A DNA stretch of 64,000 nt from JAJRQY01 sp965224435 (GCA_965224435.1 OZ245048.1:620001-684000); one strand, 5' to 3'. Shown: positions 1 to 9,602, counted from the stretch's first letter. Notes: a model not told the origin generated them from the sequence alone. Numbers and translations are program-made.

Positions 1-307
1 TAGTCTGCTGATAGAAGGCTTCTCTTGAGTCCAGGCGGTGAACCTGGACGTCAACCCAACCCCGGCGCTCAGCTTCAGCAATGGCCTCGTCTACATTCAT
101 CCCGACGAGCACAGGTATTTCGACTGGGTTAGACATGGGCATTTCGCTGGCGAAAAACTCGTTCGGCTCAAGGAAGAACTCAGTTGTAGTGTGTCCAGTA
201 GGAACACCACCAGCGGCAAGGTCCGATGTACCTGAATCAGGTCCGCAGCCGGTCACGGTTACCGCCAGTACTGCAGTGAGAAGACTGAGGGGAATAGGTA
301 GCCGCAT
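1..307 (-). CDS. Lipoprotein with protease-inhibitor-like fold, truncated by window edge
   Basis: The reading frame starts at ATG 305-307 on the minus strand and stays open to base 1, so the C-terminus is missing. The first 21 residues are a lipoprotein signal peptide (MRLP, hydrophobic core, then VTVTGC with Cys21 as the lipidation site). A polar linker follows. Residues about 68-102 read PVLVGMNVDEAIAEAERRGW and onwards, which resembles the start of potato-inhibitor-I/I78-like domains (VG..xxEA..xxGW) and also the first half of a PASTA repeat. I cannot separate the two because the diagnostic C-terminal half lies outside the window. The protein should be membrane-anchored and face outwards. 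A weak -10-like GATATT lies 5 nt before the ATG. Confidence 0.6.
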   Translation of the reverse strand, partial: MRLPIPLSLLTAVLAVTVTGCGPDSGTSDLAAGGVPTGHTTTEFFLEPNEFFASEMPMSNPVEIPVLVGMNVDEAIAEAERRGWVDVQVHRLDSREAFYQQT

Positions 308-493
308 TCTGCAATATCGGTTGACTCATTAAGGACTTGAGTAAATCGCCAGGTACCCCTGCTGCTGCCCAATCCGATTGGCCTTCGAACGAGCAGCAGT
401 CACCGAGCAACTCGTGGAATCTCCAAGGGCGTTGGCCCGACGGATTCCCAATCCCAAAGGGCCGCCGCTTGGAGTCGCCTGAACGGCTGGGAG

Positions 494-499
494 TAGGAT
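494..499 (+). promoter_or_regulatory. Leaderless-type -10 box (TAGGAT)
   Basis: TAGGAT ends 6 nt before ATG 506 and there is no Shine-Dalgarno sequence in between. Transcription would begin at or next to the start codon. It is one of many identically placed boxes in this window. Confidence 0.55.
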
Positions 500-505
500 C
501 GAGCC

Positions 506-1282
506 ATGGAGTATCCAAGCTTGGTAGATGCTGGCGGATCGTTGGCCGAACGTTCGGTCGAAGAAGAACGAGCTCATCGCAAGCGAATGGTGGCCATTGG
601 TTACCGCATCTTTGGTGCCATGCATTGGGGCCAGATGGGTGCTGGCCATATCAGTGCCCGAGACCCTGAACGGGCCGACCACTTCTGGGTGTTGGACTAT
701 GGCATCCCGTTTCGCCTAGCCACCGTAGATGCGCTCATCTTGGTATCGCCCGAAGGGACCGTGGCCGAAGGAGGCGACCCGACCGGCCTCGGAAGTGGCG
801 GCCCGAACACCGCGGGCTATCACATCCACTCACCGATCCTGGCCGCCCGTCCCGATGCAGTCTCAGCCGCTCACACCCACACGGGCTATGGCACCCCGTG
901 GTCGGCCAACGTCAAACCGTTCCAGCCGATCAGTCAAGAATCGTGCCGCTTCGTCTTCGACCAGTCCTTGTTCGATGATGAAGAGGTCGAGATTCGCAGC
1001 ACCGAGGCTGGTGGTCGCATAGCCTCCGCCCTCGGCGACACCTCACTCTGCATCCTTCGTAACCACGGCTTGCTGACGGTTGGCACCTCGGTCGAAGAAG
1101 CCGTCGCCAACTTCGTCATTGCCGAACGAGTAGCTGAGGTGCACGTCAAGGCACCCAACGCCGTCCCGATCTCGACCGAAGCGGCCCGCATTGCTTCGGC
1201 TGCACTGATCAAATCCAATGGTGGGCTGGAGATATTTCATTGGCTCCAGCGAGATCTGGTGCCGGACCTGTCCGTCATCTGA
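506..1282 (+). CDS. Class II aldolase/adducin family protein
   Basis: This 258-residue protein is a single class II aldolase/adducin domain of normal length. The zinc-binding histidines are visible as HTHTGYG (His123, His125) and as RNHG (His187). At the place where sugar-phosphate aldolases such as FucA carry a catalytic Glu, this protein has NTAGYHIH, as in adducin-like relatives, so a true aldolase reaction is uncertain. Substrate unknown; cytoplasmic. It stands alone, with a leaderless-type TAGGAT box 6 nt ahead of its ATG and a convergent neighbour downstream. Confidence 0.85.
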   Translation: MEYPSLVDAGGSLAERSVEEERAHRKRMVAIGYRIFGAMHWGQMGAGHISARDPERADHFWVLDYGIPFRLATVDALILVSPEGTVAEGGDPTGLGSGGPNTAGYHIHSPILAARPDAVSAAHTHTGYGTPWSANVKPFQPISQESCRFVFDQSLFDDEEVEIRSTEAGGRIASALGDTSLCILRNHGLLTVGTSVEEAVANFVIAERVAEVHVKAPNAVPISTEAARIASAALIKSNGGLEIFHWLQRDLVPDLSVI

Positions 1283-1376
1283 CCTCGGAGAACCTCTCGC
1301 CTTCCGCGACCAGCAAACGGTCGCGCAAGGCGAAAAGCTCGTGGTTTTGTCGGTTGTTTGTCAATCCTGTTGCGAG

Positions 1377-2291
1377 TCAGTCTTGTTGTGAGTCGGCGTC
1401 CAGGAGTTCGGGATCGGAGCCAATCTTGATTCCTCGGACCCTGGCCTCATGCATCAGTGCGCCAGGCAACGAGGGCGAGAACACCAGCCGGTGGGCGGAG
1501 AACGTCTGCACATCCTTCTTGGCTCGCAAAGCCAAGGGCACCTTCTCGTCCAGCTGCACCATCAGGGCCAGACCTTGTGCATTGGCACTGAGGTCGAGGA
1601 AGTTGCCGATGTCGAGGGCAGCTGGGCCCAGAGCCCGAATCTGGGGACGTCGGAAAAGGATTGACTCGGCCAGAACCCAGAAATCGTGGATGACGAAACC
1701 GGCAGGAACAAACACCACCCAGCGGCGAGAAAGCGAGTGCAGTGAGCGGCTGGTCTGGGGAACAAGAACAAGGCCGACGAGCAAGGCGATGGGACCAAGA
1801 ATGTAGTGGCCGCTGGCCAGCAGCAGCGGGCCGCTGATCACACCAAAGAACAAAACCAACCAGGTGAGCTGTATCGGACCCATCAAAAGCGAAGCAGGAG
1901 TTCGCAGGGCAAGCCGCCGCTCCGGCCCATAGGACGAGCCGTTGACCATCACATCACCAACCTGCGGACTCAGTGCGAGCACAACACCAAGCAAGCCGAC
2001 GCCAATGGCGCCAAGTACTGGCCCGTTCCAGGTTCCGGCTAGGACAGCGCCCAGCAGGGGAGCGGCCAGAGCAGCTGGAGCCACAATCCGAAAGGCCGTC
2101 AAGGCAACCGTGGACGGCGCCAGCAGAGCCACAAGACCAATGAACCAGGTGGCCCACAACAAGATCTCGGCCACCGTGCCTGCTCGTGAGCCTGTGTTTT
2201 CGAAGATCTCCCGAAAGCCAAACCCGGACACCACAAGGACCACAAACCAGACAACACGCATTGGCCACAGGCCCAGCTTGGCAAGATTCAT
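1377..2291 (-). CDS. Multi-pass membrane protein of unknown function
   Basis: The 304-residue protein has about six hydrophobic helices in its first 190 residues, starting near residue 12, and then a soluble C-terminal part of about 110 residues. That tail contains LDIGNFLDLSANAQGL and QTFSAHRLVFSPSLPG, which suggests a cytoplasmic regulatory or binding domain. I do not recognise the family. The gene is divergent from ligA, with 33 nt between start codons, and a CAGACT hexamer sits 8 nt before its ATG, so both genes probably have leaderless promoters in that short gap. Confidence 0.75.
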   Translation of the reverse strand: MNLAKLGLWPMRVVWFVVLVVSGFGFREIFENTGSRAGTVAEILLWATWFIGLVALLAPSTVALTAFRIVAPAALAAPLLGAVLAGTWNGPVLGAIGVGLLGVVLALSPQVGDVMVNGSSYGPERRLALRTPASLLMGPIQLTWLVLFFGVISGPLLLASGHYILGPIALLVGLVLVPQTSRSLHSLSRRWVVFVPAGFVIHDFWVLAESILFRRPQIRALGPAALDIGNFLDLSANAQGLALMVQLDEKVPLALRAKKDVQTFSAHRLVFSPSLPGALMHEARVRGIKIGSDPELLDADSQQD

Positions 2292-2311
2292 CGGCCGTCA
2301 GTCTGCCTCGG

Positions 2312-2317
2312 TAACAT
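2312..2317 (+). promoter_or_regulatory. Leaderless-type -10 box of ligA (TAACAT)
   Basis: TAACAT ends 7 nt before the GTG start of ligA at 2325; there is no ribosome binding site. Confidence 0.5.
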
Positions 2318-2324
2318 CTCGATT

Positions 2325-4370
2325 GTGGATCCTCAAGACCGTGTTCGAGAACTTCGTGAAACGATCACCCATCACAATGCTCGCTATCACGAGGATGACT
2401 CGCCAGAAATCCCCGACATTGACTACGACATGCTGGTGCGAGAGCTGCAACAGCTGGAAGACGCGCACCCCGAACTGAAGGTCGAGGACTCACCGACTGC
2501 TCTGGTCGGCGGCGCTCCGTCGGCGACCTTTGCCCCCGTCGAACACGCCGTGCCCATGATGAGCTTGGACAATTCCTTTGATGAGGCCGAGCTACGAGCC
2601 TGGGCCGCCCGAACAACGAAGGGTTTGGAAGTCGAAGATGATGCCGCCATTGGCTATGTCTGCGAGCTGAAGATCGACGGCATCGCCCTATCCATGCGTT
2701 ATGAGGATGGTGTCCTGGTTCAGGCCGCAACCCGAGGAAACGGTCGAGTCGGCGAAGACATCACCGGCAACATCATGACCGTTGATGTGATCCCCAAGCA
2801 GCTGGATATCGCCCGGTTGGAAGCAGCTGGCCTGGCTGTGCCCACCGTGCTGGAAGTGCGGGGCGAGGTCTATATGCCCTTGGCCAACTTCAATGAACTG
2901 AACGAATCCCAGGAAGCCGCCGGGCTACCTCGTTTCGCTAACCCTCGCAATACCACCGCCGGAAGTTTGCGGCAGAAGGATTCATCCATCACTGCTAGCC
3001 GCCGGCTTGCCTTCTGGTCCTATCAGCTGGGTCAGGTCGAAGGTGGCCCTGACCTGCCAACCCATGCTGGTGCGTTGGCTTGGCTGGACGAGCTCGGCTT
3101 TCCGGTCAATCCAGAACACCGCAAGGTTTCCACCGTTGACGAAGTCGTTGCCTTCGTGAACCATTGGCACGAGCATCGCCATGACTTGTCTTATGAGATC
3201 GATGGCGCGGTCATCAAGGTTGACTCTCTCATCTCCCAACGTTCCTTGGGTTCGACCTCGCGGGCTCCTCGTTGGGCCATGGCCTACAAGCTGCCCCCGG
3301 AGGAGAAAACCACCCTGCTGCGGGCCATTCAGGTGTCGGTCGGGCGTACCGGACGGGCTACACCTTTCGCGGTGCTGGAGCCGGTCTTCGTTGCTGGCTC
3401 GACAGTCGAAATGGCCACCTTGCACAACCAGGACCAGGTCAAGCTCAAGGATGTACGGCCCGGCGACACCGTCATTGTTCGCAAAGCCGGTGACGTCATT
3501 CCCGAAGTCCTCGGTCCGGTTCTTTCGGAACGACCGGACGGGCTGCCGGAATGGGAGTTCCCGTCAGACTGCCCAACTTGTGGCGAGCCGTTTGAGCGTC
3601 CAGAAGACGAAGCAAACACCTTCTGCATCAATCCCATCTGCCCGGCCCGTCAGCTGTCCCAAATTTCCTATTTCTCCGGCCGAAGCGCGATGGATATCGA
3701 CGGCATGGGCGAGAGCCGGGTTGCGCTATTCATTGAGCAAGACTTGATTGCCGATTCCGGTGATCTCTACTCCATTGACTGGGACAAGGTTGCCGAGCTG
3801 GAAGGATTCGGCCAGCTCTCGATCGACAATCTGCAAGCGGCCATCGAGGACTCCAAGACTCGCACGCTGGCGGCGCTCCTCATCGGCCTGGGTATCCGCC
3901 ACCTCGGACCAGCCGGCGCAGAAAGCCTGGCCGAAGCCTTCGGCCATCTGGACCCGATCATGGCTGCTTCAGTTGAGGAGATGGCAGCTATTGACGGCGT
4001 CGGCCCAGTGATTGCTGCCAGTGCTGCCAATTTCTTCGCCTCCGACAAGGCCAAGGTATTGATGGAGAAGTTTCGGGCCGGAGGTGTCAATCTGCAGGGG
4101 CCGGAACGATCACAGCTTCCGCAGGTATTGGAGGGCCTATCCATTGTGGTCACCGGTGGCCTTGAGGGCTACAGCCGAGACTCGGTGGGTGACGCAATCA
4201 AGAGTCGTGGTGGCAAGAACCCTGGCTCGGTCTCAAAGAAAACAACGGCAGTTGTTGTTGGTGCCGAAGCCGGAGCATCCAAGGTGACCAAAGCCGAGAC
4301 CCTCGGTATCCCGATGATCAATGAAGCCCAGTTCGTTCAGATGCTGGAAACCGGCGAGCTTCCCGAATAG
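2325..4370 (+). CDS. ligA: NAD-dependent DNA ligase LigA
   Basis: This 681-residue protein has the complete LigA layout. Domain Ia is at about 1-60 (YH...PEIPDIDYDML). The adenylation domain has the AMP-accepting Lys116 in ELKIDG. An OB fold follows, then a four-Cys zinc finger near 420 (CPTC...CINPIC), helix-hairpin-helix repeats, and a C-terminal BRCT domain at about 600-681 (VVTGGLEGYSRDS). It seals nicks in replication and repair using NAD+. The GTG start is chosen because it gives the canonical N-terminus and lies 7 nt behind a TAACAT box. Confidence 0.97.
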   Translation: MDPQDRVRELRETITHHNARYHEDDSPEIPDIDYDMLVRELQQLEDAHPELKVEDSPTALVGGAPSATFAPVEHAVPMMSLDNSFDEAELRAWAARTTKGLEVEDDAAIGYVCELKIDGIALSMRYEDGVLVQAATRGNGRVGEDITGNIMTVDVIPKQLDIARLEAAGLAVPTVLEVRGEVYMPLANFNELNESQEAAGLPRFANPRNTTAGSLRQKDSSITASRRLAFWSYQLGQVEGGPDLPTHAGALAWLDELGFPVNPEHRKVSTVDEVVAFVNHWHEHRHDLSYEIDGAVIKVDSLISQRSLGSTSRAPRWAMAYKLPPEEKTTLLRAIQVSVGRTGRATPFAVLEPVFVAGSTVEMATLHNQDQVKLKDVRPGDTVIVRKAGDVIPEVLGPVLSERPDGLPEWEFPSDCPTCGEPFERPEDEANTFCINPICPARQLSQISYFSGRSAMDIDGMGESRVALFIEQDLIADSGDLYSIDWDKVAELEGFGQLSIDNLQAAIEDSKTRTLAALLIGLGIRHLGPAGAESLAEAFGHLDPIMAASVEEMAAIDGVGPVIAASAANFFASDKAKVLMEKFRAGGVNLQGPERSQLPQVLEGLSIVVTGGLEGYSRDSVGDAIKSRGGKNPGSVSKKTTAVVVGAEAGASKVTKAETLGIPMINEAQFVQMLETGELPE

Positions 4371-4406
4371 GCAAGCTGGCGGACCGATGATGGCCGGAGA
4401 GCGATT

Positions 4407-4898
4407 CTAGAAGTCGAAGCCACCGGGCTGTTCGGTGGGTACACAGTTCTCGGGACCTTCTTCATGGCGGTAAATGCAGGCCACGACTCGATTGTCGGTT
4501 GGTCGAAGAATCTCTCCAAACGGACAATCTTCTTCCGGCCCCCACGTGTATTGACCAATGGAGGCGCCAGCGTCACTGTTCATTGCTTCGGTGGGGATTT
4601 CGATCCCGTTGATTTCGAGGGTGGCCGCGTAACCGGGGATCAGGTCGACGCCGACTCGTTCACTACAAGCGGTTCCATCACCTGCGGCCGGGAGCCATCC
4701 TTCAACCGGGTTGACCGATAGTTCGGTCGATCCGTTGTCTTGGTTGTCTCGATCCCCGCCACCATCGGCGGCGGAACCGGTGAAGACCACAGCTGAAGGC
4801 TCTGTTGGGGCCGAGAAAACAGAAGCGGTCACAATGGCGGCAAAGGCCAAGCCGAGGAGGGCCACAATGATGATGCGCTGACGCTGCGGAGATACCAC
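4407..4898 (-). CDS. Membrane-anchored secreted protein, unknown function
   Basis: The 163-residue product has one N-terminal hydrophobic helix (residues about 9-29, IIIVALLGLAFAAIVTASV) followed by a polar, Asp/Glu-rich outer part with four cysteines (CSERV, CPFGE, CIYRH, CVPTE), compatible with two disulfides. I do not recognise the fold. The GTG start follows a CACAAT hexamer by 6 nt. It is divergent from the PASTA kinase gene, so a shared role at the envelope is possible but unproven. Confidence 0.65.
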   Translation of the reverse strand: MVSPQRQRIIIVALLGLAFAAIVTASVFSAPTEPSAVVFTGSAADGGGDRDNQDNGSTELSVNPVEGWLPAAGDGTACSERVGVDLIPGYAATLEINGIEIPTEAMNSDAGASIGQYTWGPEEDCPFGEILRPTDNRVVACIYRHEEGPENCVPTEQPGGFDF

Positions 4899-5030
4899 TG
4901 TTCCATTGTGCCCGGGTTCTGGACCGGATTGGGGCCAGCTTTGTCTGGGTTGTCGGTTTGAGCGAGGGGCCTGGCGACGGCGTCGGATTGCTCAGACGGT
5001 GGGGTGCTCCCGACTCGGGTCAATGGTTAG

Positions 5031-5036
5031 TACTAT
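5031..5036 (+). promoter_or_regulatory. Leaderless-type -10 box of the PASTA kinase (TACTAT)
   Basis: TACTAT ends 7 nt before GTG 5044. If used, it excludes the upstream in-frame ATGs at 5023 and 4906 as translation starts. Confidence 0.5.
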
Positions 5037-5043
5037 TCAAGCG

Positions 5044-7182
5044 GTGACTCCCGGCTCTCCTAGCTCCCTCGGAACAGGTTCCGCGGCTAAAGCTGGGGTC
5101 GGTCGCGTCATCGCTGGCCGCTATCGCTTGCTGGCACCGCTGGGAACTGGCGCTTCAGCCACTGTCTACGTGGCCCAGGACTTGTCGTTGCAGCGACGGG
5201 TCGCGGTGAAATTGCTGCATCCGGCTCTGGTCGATGATCCAAAATTTCGACGCCGTTTCCGGGCCGAGGCCCAATCAGCAGCGCAAATGAGCCACCCTCA
5301 TCTGATGGCGGTGCACGATTGGGGCGACCAGGACGAGGCCTACCTAATCACTGAGCTTCTTCCTGGTGGAAGTCTTCGTCAGATGTTTGATGGGGACTAT
5401 CTTCTTTCGCCTTCCCAAGCCTTGGTCATTGGTCTGCATGCCGGTGAAGGTTTGGCTCACGCTCACGAGCGTGGCTTCGTTCACCGAGACATCAAGCCAG
5501 CAAACCTGCTCTTTGGCAGTGATGGTCGCTTGCGAGTGGCCGATTTTGGTATCGCCCGAGCAGTCGCCGAAGCCGCGTGGACCGAACCGGAAGGGTCGCT
5601 GATTGGAACAGCGCGCTATGCCGCCCCCGAACAAGCGGCCGGATCCAATGTCGATGGTCGAGCCGATGTTTATTCCCTCGCCCTGACCCTGATCGAGGGG
5701 GTCACCGGTGAGGTGCCATTGGTAGAAGCCACCCCACTAGCGACAATGCTGGTTCGTCAAGATCAGGATGTGCCACGAATCGAAGCCCTTGGTCCGTTGG
5801 CTGCTGTACTTGAGGCGGCTGGTCGAGTTGACCGCGAGCGACGACCTTCCAGCGCCGAGTTCGTCCAGGCCTTGAACGGTGCGGCTGGCTCGCTTCCACG
5901 ACCGAAACGATTGCCAGTCATCAGCCTGGACGAGTTCGAGGCCACCCTCGGAGAACTGCCCGACTTTGAGGCAGCTGATTTCGATGACCCCGAATCTGAT
6001 GGAGTCGAGGTCACACCAGACTCAAGGGAAGGTGTGCTTGACGTCCGCAAGCCGGGCGAGCCAGCGGTCGATTTACAGGCTCAGTCCTCCATCCCAGCTA
6101 AGCCCGCACAGGACTATCCAACGACGGTTGAACAGCCGAGTCTTCCCCGGTCAGAATCTCGCGCTGCCAGCAACGGCGTTTACAACCGGTATGACTCCAT
6201 CGAAGACCATATGGACCTGGAGCGTCCGTCGGCCGACATCGAGACTGAGTCTGAGGTCGGTCGTCGCAGACGTTGGCCGTGGGCAGTTCTCGTGGGCTTG
6301 TTGGCCCTCAGCGGCCTCGCCTTGATTCTTCAGTTCACTGGTACCACTGCACCCTTTTCGCCACCGCCAGCAGCGGTCACCCCGACCCATCCAGTCGGCA
6401 CTTTTGTAGGTGAGACGGTGGAGGACGCCACCCGCGATATTGAGTTGGCCAACCTGGCGGTCACTACTTTTGAGCGGAGGCAAGACGGTTCGGCTGTGGG
6501 TGAGATTCTGGAGCAGACCCCGGATCCAGGCACCGTGGTCGAAGAAGGAACAAACGTCACCTTGTGGATCTCCTTAGGTTCGGAGCTGCACGAGGTGCCC
6601 ACCTTGATTGGGTTGACGCTGGCTGAGGCTCGGGCTTCGTTTGCCCAGAGCGGGCTGATGATTGGGTCTGTTGGCAACGAGTTTGATGAAGACGCCGCAA
6701 GTGGCGTCATCCTGGTTGCTTCCCAGGAACCCGGAGTTGAGTTGGAAACCGGCTCGAGAGTCGATCTGGTTCTGAGTGGTGGCCCGGCCAAACGGGCCGT
6801 GCCCGACCTGACTGGATTGACAGTCGAAGCAGCGACGGCCGAGCTGGCCGAACTTGGTTTGCTCCTGGCCGAAGCCGCCGAGCCTCAGGCATCAGAAACA
6901 ATTGCTGAAGGCAGCGTTATCTCCTCCGATGTCGGGATAGGCGAATCAATCGACCGAGACTCGACCATCACGGTCGTGGTGTCTTCCGGCTTGCCGTTCA
7001 TCCAGGTTCCCGACGTGCGAGAGATGCGAGGGTCCGAGGCAACGACGTTGCTGGAAGATCTCGGGTTCAAGGTGGTCGCCTTTGTTGGCTCACCGAACAA
7101 GAAGGTCATCGCCACCGATCCTCCAATTGGCGAGTTCCACCGTATGGGTACCGAGATCACCATCTTCGCCCGCGGCGGCTAG
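5044..7182 (+). CDS. Ser/Thr protein kinase with four PASTA repeats (PknB type)
   Basis: From GTG 5044 the protein is 712 residues. The kinase domain (about 27-290) has the glycine loop LGTGASATVYVA, Lys56 in VAVKLL, catalytic Asp149 in HRDIKPAN, DFG at 167-169 and APEQ. An acidic linker follows, then one membrane helix (about 409-430) preceded by RRRR, then four extracellular PASTA repeats to the C-terminus. It is an active-looking peptidoglycan- or muropeptide-sensing kinase of the PknB/PrkC/StkP kind. Unlike the usual actinobacterial pknB it is not in a pbpA/rodA/pstP cell-division operon. ATG 5023 (7 residues longer) and 4906 are alternative starts; I prefer 5044 because of the TACTAT box placed 7 nt before it. 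Confidence 0.93.
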   Translation: MTPGSPSSLGTGSAAKAGVGRVIAGRYRLLAPLGTGASATVYVAQDLSLQRRVAVKLLHPALVDDPKFRRRFRAEAQSAAQMSHPHLMAVHDWGDQDEAYLITELLPGGSLRQMFDGDYLLSPSQALVIGLHAGEGLAHAHERGFVHRDIKPANLLFGSDGRLRVADFGIARAVAEAAWTEPEGSLIGTARYAAPEQAAGSNVDGRADVYSLALTLIEGVTGEVPLVEATPLATMLVRQDQDVPRIEALGPLAAVLEAAGRVDRERRPSSAEFVQALNGAAGSLPRPKRLPVISLDEFEATLGELPDFEAADFDDPESDGVEVTPDSREGVLDVRKPGEPAVDLQAQSSIPAKPAQDYPTTVEQPSLPRSESRAASNGVYNRYDSIEDHMDLERPSADIETESEVGRRRRWPWAVLVGLLALSGLALILQFTGTTAPFSPPPAAVTPTHPVGTFVGETVEDATRDIELANLAVTTFERRQDGSAVGEILEQTPDPGTVVEEGTNVTLWISLGSELHEVPTLIGLTLAEARASFAQSGLMIGSVGNEFDEDAASGVILVASQEPGVELETGSRVDLVLSGGPAKRAVPDLTGLTVEAATAELAELGLLLAEAAEPQASETIAEGSVISSDVGIGESIDRDSTITVVVSSGLPFIQVPDVREMRGSEATTLLEDLGFKVVAFVGSPNKKVIATDPPIGEFHRMGTEITIFARGG

Positions 7183-7226
7183 GCAAGCGGATCGGGCGAG
7201 ATGTGACGAGAGTAGTTAGAGAGACG

Positions 7227-7232
7227 TAGGAT
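7227..7232 (+). promoter_or_regulatory. Leaderless-type -10 box (TAGGAT)
   Basis: TAGGAT ends 6 nt before the GTG start of the MFS exporter gene at 7239. Confidence 0.55.
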
Positions 7233-7238
7233 CTTCCG

Positions 7239-8807
7239 GTGAAGAAACGGCCACCTCTCCCGCCCAGGCCGAACCCTCCGGGCCAGCCGCGACTCACCAA
7301 CATCACCCGGCCTGGATCTGGCAACCTTCCGGTCTCGCTTATCCCATGGACCCTGATTGCCGCCCGGCGCCGGGCAGCGAAGCGAGCGTCTGAGCACGAT
7401 CGCTTCGCAGTGACCACCCTTGGTCTCGTGCTTTCGGCCATGTTCGTGGTCAACCTGTCGGTGACAGCGATTGCGGTGGCCGTTCCCCGCATTGCCGAAG
7501 AGTTTGTCGTTTCCCAATCAACCATTGTCTGGGCGGTCACTGGCCCGATCCTGGTATCGGCGGTGCTTGGCCCGACATTTGGCAAGCTCGGAGACCAATA
7601 CGGGCATCGCCTCATGCTCCTATTCGGACTCTTCGCCAATGCTCTCTTCGGACTGCTCATCGCCACCGCTTGGGGCGCCGGCTCCTTTGTGAGCTTCCGA
7701 TTGTTGGCTGCGGTCGGAGCGTCGGCTGTTGGGCCTTCGGCCTTGGCCTACGTCAACCGCCTCTTTCCTCCAGATGAACGGGCGACGGCGCTCGGCTGGT
7801 GGGCGGCAGTAGCGGCCGGCTCGCCCGTGGTTGGTGTGGTCATTGGTGGTCCGCTGATTGACGGTGTTGGCTGGCGTTGGGTTTTCCTTGGCCAGGCTCC
7901 ACTGATCTTGTTGGCGGCGACGACAATGGCCATCTTCCTCCCGGAAACAACCAAGCAAGAGAAGACTCCCTTTGATGCCGCCGGTGCGATCACCCTCGGG
8001 GTCGGCGTCGGCAGTCTCTTGCTCGTGGTGACCGGTGTGGCCGAGCGAGGGTTGGACACGTTCGTTCTTGGCTTCGCTGCGGTAGCTCTTGTCTCGATAA
8101 CTAGCTTTGTCATGGTCGAACGCCGAGCCGAAGCTCCACTGTTCCCACCGGCCTATTGGTCGATGCCGGGTTTCCTTGTACCCACCTTGACGCTGGCCTT
8201 GTGCTTTGCCGCCTATATGGGCAGCTTCGTGCTGACTCCTCTGATGCTGCAAGAAGGCGTGTTCGGCTACTCCGCCTCAGAAACCGGCCGAGTGATTATT
8301 GCCCGCCCCCTGGCATTTTCTGTCTTCGGTCCGGTCACCGGAGTTCTGGTCAAGCGCGTGGCCGATCGCTCCCTGGCCGTTGCCGGAGCTGCCTTTGTCG
8401 TGGTCTCGATGTTCATCTATACCCAGTTCGACCCAAGCCACACGATCTGGTTCTTGGTCTTGGCCCTTGCGCTCGCTGGTGTCGGCATGGGTATCGCGAC
8501 GCCTGTGCTCATTGCCTCCGTGGCCAACACGGTGTCGGATCAAGACCTGGGAGTTGCTGGTGCGGCGCAGCAGATGTTGCAACAGGTTGGCCTGGTTATC
8601 GGTGTGCAGGTGCTGCAAGCGGTGCAGTCCAGCCGAGCCGACGGAGGAGTGGTGAATAGCTATCACACCGCCTTCACGGTGGCCACCGTCATCGCTCTTG
8701 GAGGAGTTGTCGTCGCCTTCTTCTTGCCGTCACCCAAATTGGCGCCCAACATTTCGACCGATGGCCAGTCGTCAACCAGACAGCGGCCCCTTGACGGCGC
8801 TGAGTGA
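7239..8807 (+). CDS. MFS drug exporter, 14-helix DHA2 type
   Basis: This 522-residue protein has about 50 positively charged cytoplasmic residues and then 13-14 hydrophobic helices. MFS motif A is visible as GKLGDQYGHR, the DHA2 marker region as LGWWAAVAAGSPVVGVVIGG, and WRWVFLGQAP ends the first half. Length and motifs fit the EmrB/QacA (DHA2) proton-driven exporters; the substrate cannot be read from sequence. Its 3' end overlaps the convergent methyltransferase gene by 36 bp. Confidence 0.9.
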   Translation: MKKRPPLPPRPNPPGQPRLTNITRPGSGNLPVSLIPWTLIAARRRAAKRASEHDRFAVTTLGLVLSAMFVVNLSVTAIAVAVPRIAEEFVVSQSTIVWAVTGPILVSAVLGPTFGKLGDQYGHRLMLLFGLFANALFGLLIATAWGAGSFVSFRLLAAVGASAVGPSALAYVNRLFPPDERATALGWWAAVAAGSPVVGVVIGGPLIDGVGWRWVFLGQAPLILLAATTMAIFLPETTKQEKTPFDAAGAITLGVGVGSLLLVVTGVAERGLDTFVLGFAAVALVSITSFVMVERRAEAPLFPPAYWSMPGFLVPTLTLALCFAAYMGSFVLTPLMLQEGVFGYSASETGRVIIARPLAFSVFGPVTGVLVKRVADRSLAVAGAAFVVVSMFIYTQFDPSHTIWFLVLALALAGVGMGIATPVLIASVANTVSDQDLGVAGAAQQMLQQVGLVIGVQVLQAVQSSRADGGVVNSYHTAFTVATVIALGGVVVAFFLPSPKLAPNISTDGQSSTRQRPLDGAE

Positions 8808-9602
8808 AAACATCATCGGTACTTGCTGGCGCAAAGGGCCGGGCAAGAACCATTGCTTGCCTTCCTTGACCGCACTGGGCACGAACTCCCAGTCGATGCC
8901 CTGATGTTCGGCCATCGAAGTTACAAACAAGCCGTTGCTGGCGAGGGCATTGATGATCTCCGAGATTGGATGGTTCCACTCGTGTTGGCGAGTATGGGTG
9001 ATGCCGCTGGTATCACCCTCGACATAGGTCTCGGAGTTATCCAAGCTTAAGGGAGAATCGGGGTGGGCGAAGTAGTCATAGGTCGGGCGGATCTCGCCAT
9101 CGGTTTCTTCGAAGATCCAAAGCATTGGATGCGTGTCCCGAATGAAGAATCGCCCGCCTGGATCCAGTAGTCCGGAGATTGCCCTCGCCCACTGATCTAG
9201 GTCGGCCAGCCAATTGATCGCTCCGACGCTGGTGTAAACCAGGTCGAATTTTTCGTCCAGCGCCTCGGCCGCGTCATAGACGCTGGCACAAACAAAGGAT
9301 GTGTCGGCTCCAACGGTCTTGGAAAGATCCCGTGCGGCGACAACCGCTTTCTCGGAAAAGTCCAAGCCGACGACGGAGGCACCGAGACGGGCCAGAGAGA
9401 TGGTGTCGGTCCCAATATGGCATTGAAGGTGGGCGACCCGCTTGTCCGTCAGGTCACCAAGCGCTTCTGAGTCATAGCGAACGACATCGCTCAGATGCGA
9501 GGGGTCCTCGACATATCGCTGGACCCCATAACCTTGGAGGTGAACGGCTACCCGGTCATCCCAGTTGTCCCGATTGTCCGCCTGATACTTGTCCAGGGCC
9601 AT
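8772..9602 (-). CDS. Class I SAM-dependent methyltransferase
   Basis: The 276-residue protein carries a Rossmann-type SAM site: motif I is degenerate (VAHLQCHIGTDTISLARLG), motif II acidic VVGLDFS, and FDLVYTS plus LLDPGGRFFIRD further on. HLQCHIGTDT in place of the usual ExGxGxG is typical of a bacterial subgroup with uncharacterised substrates. It begins 2 nt after the stop of the SCP2-domain gene and is probably translated by re-initiation in the same transcript. The C-terminal third contains WEFVPSAVKEGKQW, which may form the substrate pocket. Confidence 0.85.
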   Translation of the reverse strand: MALDKYQADNRDNWDDRVAVHLQGYGVQRYVEDPSHLSDVVRYDSEALGDLTDKRVAHLQCHIGTDTISLARLGASVVGLDFSEKAVVAARDLSKTVGADTSFVCASVYDAAEALDEKFDLVYTSVGAINWLADLDQWARAISGLLDPGGRFFIRDTHPMLWIFEETDGEIRPTYDYFAHPDSPLSLDNSETYVEGDTSGITHTRQHEWNHPISEIINALASNGLFVTSMAEHQGIDWEFVPSAVKEGKQWFLPGPLRQQVPMMFSLSAVKGPLSG

